Notes under the pieces: generated by a model | The model's input: only the letters and a program-made list of their open reading frames with translations | The model's database searches: none | What the model was told of the DNA's origin: nothing | Position numbers and translations under genes: made by a program | NCBI GenBank assembly: GCA_910585855.1 | Contig: CAJUGZ010000168.1 | Span: 1-9,402, forward strand | DNA from: an uncultured Lachnospiraceae bacterium | GTDB lineage: Bacteria; Bacillota_A; Clostridia; Lachnospirales; Lachnospiraceae | Direction of reading: 5' to 3' | DNA: 9,402 bases | In this document: positions 7,611 through 9,402 of the stretch, piece by piece | How positions within the stretch are numbered: position 1 is the stretch's first letter | How the letters are laid out: each line of letters begins with the position of its first letter

Positions 7611-7639
7611 AAAGTCTTAACTTGTTTTTATGGGGGGAC

Positions 7640-7730
7640 GCAGAAAGCGAAAGGAAGGTCTATTCCGAGCCCGCTTGCGCTTAGCATTTCCTCGTGATGA
7701 CCCTTCATAGACCTTCCTTTCGCTTTCTGC
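7640..7730. repeat. Perfect 24-bp inverted repeat with 43-base loop
   Basis: Bases 7640-7663 (beginning GCAGAAAGCGAAAGG) are the exact reverse complement of 7707-7730 (ending CTTTCGCTTTCTGC). The 43-base loop is GC-rich and contains CCCGCTTGCGC. The right arm is followed by TAAGATTACC, not by T residues, so this is not a standard intrinsic terminator. It starts 30 bases after the second tube gene. It could be a palindromic interspersed repeat or small MITE-like element, and as RNA it would strongly protect the 3' end of the tube transcript from exonucleases. Confidence 0.8.
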
Positions 7731-7877
7731 TAAGATTACCAACCGTAATAAAAGGATATGGTTATATAATACTTCTGTTTTTTGGCGTCCTTTCCAAGAA
7801 AAATTCCCCCTTGTTATGGGAAGTTTTATAAAAAATTAGGCTTGTGGGTCAAGTTAAGTATAAAAAGTTTGGGAGAT

Positions 7878-7912
7878 GGGCGTATCTGACAGAAAGGATG
7901 CGCCTGTTTTTT
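7878..7912 (+). terminator. Intrinsic terminator before the spike-tip gene
   Basis: GGGCGTATC (7878-7886) pairs with GATGCGCCT (7897-7905), nine pairs including two G-U, around a ten-base loop, and is followed by G then six T residues (7907-7912). It would stop transcription arriving from the tube genes, so the next gene probably has its own start or depends on readthrough. Confidence 0.7.
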
Positions 7913-7963
7913 GATATAGGAAATATTTGCAGATAAAAATTAAACAAAGGGGAAGAAAACGAT

Positions 7964-9127
7964 ATGGATTCAAATAAAGAAGCATTTGATTTGATTGTTT
8001 ATATTTTAGAACAGATGACGGAGGATAAGGAGAAATATGATCAGGAAGCAAAGTTTGAAACTGTTGTAAAGGAAGCAATTATAGAAGCTATATGGAGAAA
8101 GAAAATAATAGAAGAAAAAGAAGCTTATTGTACTTGTGATGCACGTGTAATGTGCCAGTATGCATTTCGTAGTTCAGAACCAGTACATATAGTAAAAAAT
8201 CGTGCATTAGTTCATATTGGATCGTTTGGATTGTTAAATCAGACAGATATTGAATTGAATCGGACTTTTTCAGGATGTATGAAGGCATCAAAAGAAGAAA
8301 AATTTAAGTGTAGTGTAGATAAGAAATCTATAGCAGGGGGAACATGGCAGAGAGTAATTAGTAAAAATGGTGAAGGAGAAGAAAAGAAATTTGTTTGTGA
8401 AGATTCTTATATGATTTGTACAAAATATGGTGGCATTATTTATTTTTGTAATAATGGACAAACAGACTTGAAAATTCAAATAAAAGCATCATTTGAACAA
8501 AGATTAGATTTAATATTGGATGAAGAATTATATGAAAAGAATGAAACCTATCGATTGACGGCACAATATATTTTTCAGGTTACAGAAATAGATGAAGAAC
8601 GTTTTGGAGATACATTAGTAAAAATAAAAGAAGTTTATAATAGAAATAAAGAGAGGTATGAAAAGATTTCTAAAGAAAATGGCTATATTCCGCCTGAACT
8701 GATTGCAGCTATTCATTATGAGGAAAATGCACAAGATTTTTTAAATGAAACATTTGATGTTTATTTGCATAATGGAATGGAACTTGGGAAAATAAATACG
8801 ATTTATCCTGAACCAGATCTTATGGAAAAAGGAGAATTTGATATTGCAGCAGTAGATGCTTTGAAAGGAAAGGGTAATTATCTTATTGGGAGAGCCAGAA
8901 ATTTAAGGTTGACGCCAGAAAGTAAAGATTTAATAGCAATGACAGCTTTTGCAGCAGTTTATAATGGATGGGATGATAAGGATAAAGGAAGAAAAGCTTG
9001 TGTTTATAATGGTACAAATATATATGAAAAAGGTTTATATACTTCTGATTATCATTATGATGCGGAAGCAATATATCAAAATTGTGGAGCGTATCTGATA
9101 TTACTTACTTTGTTAAATCAGGAATAA
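7964..9127 (+). CDS. PAAR-like (DUF4280) spike-tip protein fused to a lysozyme-like domain
   Basis: A 387-residue two-domain protein. After a helical N-terminus (1-50), a cysteine-rich DUF4280/PAAR-like domain spans about 54-167: C56, C58, C64, HIGSFG (84-89), C105, C116, C145, then DSYMICTKYGGII (147-159) and NNGQ (163-166), the usual end of this family. Such domains cap the spike of contractile injection systems. Residues about 225-387 resemble a lysozyme-superfamily muramidase domain: IPPELIAAIHYEENAQDF (242-259) with E254 as the probable catalytic acid, LHNG (268-271), VDAL (297-300), YNGWDD (333-338) and NCGAYLILL (373-381). It would cut glycan strands of peptidoglycan, either to let the tube pass a wall or to kill a target. 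There is no signal peptide, consistent with delivery on the spike. ATG 7964 follows AAAGGGGAAG. It is more AT-rich than the tube genes and lies behind a terminator, suggesting a separately acquired module. Confidence 0.75.
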   Translation: MDSNKEAFDLIVYILEQMTEDKEKYDQEAKFETVVKEAIIEAIWRKKIIEEKEAYCTCDARVMCQYAFRSSEPVHIVKNRALVHIGSFGLLNQTDIELNRTFSGCMKASKEEKFKCSVDKKSIAGGTWQRVISKNGEGEEKKFVCEDSYMICTKYGGIIYFCNNGQTDLKIQIKASFEQRLDLILDEELYEKNETYRLTAQYIFQVTEIDEERFGDTLVKIKEVYNRNKERYEKISKENGYIPPELIAAIHYEENAQDFLNETFDVYLHNGMELGKINTIYPEPDLMEKGEFDIAAVDALKGKGNYLIGRARNLRLTPESKDLIAMTAFAAVYNGWDDKDKGRKACVYNGTNIYEKGLYTSDYHYDAEAIYQNCGAYLILLTLLNQE

Positions 9128-9147
9128 AAAATAAGAAGGAAGTTGTT

Positions 9148-9402
9148 ATGATAATAAAGCCGATTAAAAAAAGAATGTTTTTTATTTATTTCATGATAGT
9201 TATAACAATTTATATTTTATATTGTAATATTAACAATCATTTTGCTTATGAATTATGCCATCTTCCAAGTGCCTATATTTCTGTTTCAAGAAATGGGGAG
9301 GAGCAGAAAAAAACGCCTGTTCAAAATCCTTATTTTTATCAAAATCGGGAAAAAGTAATAGAATATGAAGGATATTTTTATCTTCATACTTATGTGGGAA
9401 TA
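9148..9402 (+). CDS. Membrane-anchored protein of unknown function (3' end outside window)
   Basis: An open frame of 85 codons runs off the right edge. ATG 9148 is preceded by AAGAAGGA (9133-9140), and the gap to the upstream stop is only 20 bases, so it is probably co-transcribed with the spike-tip gene. The N-terminus is positively charged (KPIKKR) and is followed by a hydrophobic stretch (MFFIYFMIVITIYILY, about residues 10-25), a signal anchor or uncleaved signal peptide. The rest visible is polar and tyrosine-rich (NPYFYQN, YEGYFYLHTY) and should face outward. I recognise no family. Its position directly after a cell-wall hydrolase and its outward-facing topology make an immunity or accessory role possible, but this is inference only. 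Confidence 0.7.
   Translation, partial: MIIKPIKKRMFFIYFMIVITIYILYCNINNHFAYELCHLPSAYISVSRNGEEQKKTPVQNPYFYQNREKVIEYEGYFYLHTYVGI

Larger units (their letters stand above)
7611..7963. other. Intergenic region between tube genes and spike-tip gene
   Basis: A 353-base gap without a credible gene. It holds the 24-bp inverted repeat (7640-7730), a weak stem TTCCC/GGGAA (7804-7808 with 7818-7822) followed by GTTTTATA, and the intrinsic terminator at 7878-7912. The segment from about 7631 to 7731 is clearly more GC-rich than its surroundings, suggesting an inserted element. GGACGC (7636-7641) and GCGTCC (7785-7790) could also pair around it. TATAAT occurs at 7765-7770 with no matching -35. Promoter candidates for the next gene are weak: TTGATA (7911-7916) with TAAAAA (7934-7939) would place the start almost on the ribosome binding site. 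Confidence 0.5.

Noticed and set aside
7640..7730. 24-bp inverted repeat as an invertible promoter switch
   Set aside because: The 43-base spacer is too short for usual site-specific inversion and contains no promoter-like boxes on either strand; no recombinase gene is visible.
7640..7730. 24-bp inverted repeat as an intrinsic terminator
   Set aside because: No T-run follows either arm; a better terminator is at 7878-7912.

Overview
The window looks like chromosomal DNA from a low-GC Gram-positive gut anaerobe, most likely a Lachnospiraceae-type Clostridia. The coding strand is AT-rich, ribosome binding sites are strong AGGAGG types, and the proteins resemble families I associate with Roseburia/Eubacterium/Blautia-like genomes. 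This assignment rests on recognition, not on a search. All convincing genes lie on the + strand.

Layout. Bases 1-501 are non-coding: a more GC-rich left part with a terminator-like hairpin near 155-182, then very AT-rich DNA leading to the first gene. Bases 502-2391 encode a 629-residue regulator built from two tandem copies of an XRE-type helix-turn-helix plus a helical (TPR-like) region. A 214-base gap follows, holding four ATGTC half-sites, an extended -10 promoter and a 19-pair RNA hairpin. Next come a secreted/membrane-anchored von Willebrand A protein (2606-4486), a 726-residue protein that I read as a contractile-sheath protein (4483-6663, start overlapping the previous stop), and two paralogous tube (Hcp-like) proteins (6736-7167 and 7185-7610). 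A 353-base gap carries a perfect 24-bp inverted repeat and an intrinsic terminator. After it lies a gene fusing a PAAR-like (DUF4280) spike-tip domain to a lysozyme-like muramidase domain (7964-9127), followed closely by a membrane-anchored protein cut by the right edge (9148-9402).

How it may work together (inference). The set fits part of a contractile injection system in a Gram-positive host. The sheath and the two tube proteins would form the contractile barrel. The vWA protein, with a predicted extracellular vWA domain, one membrane segment and a cytosolic C-terminal domain, could hold or regulate the machine at the membrane. The DUF4280-lysozyme protein would be the spike tip, either a cell-wall-piercing component or a toxic effector. 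The small membrane protein after it is a candidate partner or immunity protein. The double-headed regulator upstream is the obvious candidate to act on the ATGTC sites at the operon promoter. Baseplate, spike (VgrG-like), AAA+ ATPase and tape-measure genes are not visible here and would be expected to the right of the window.
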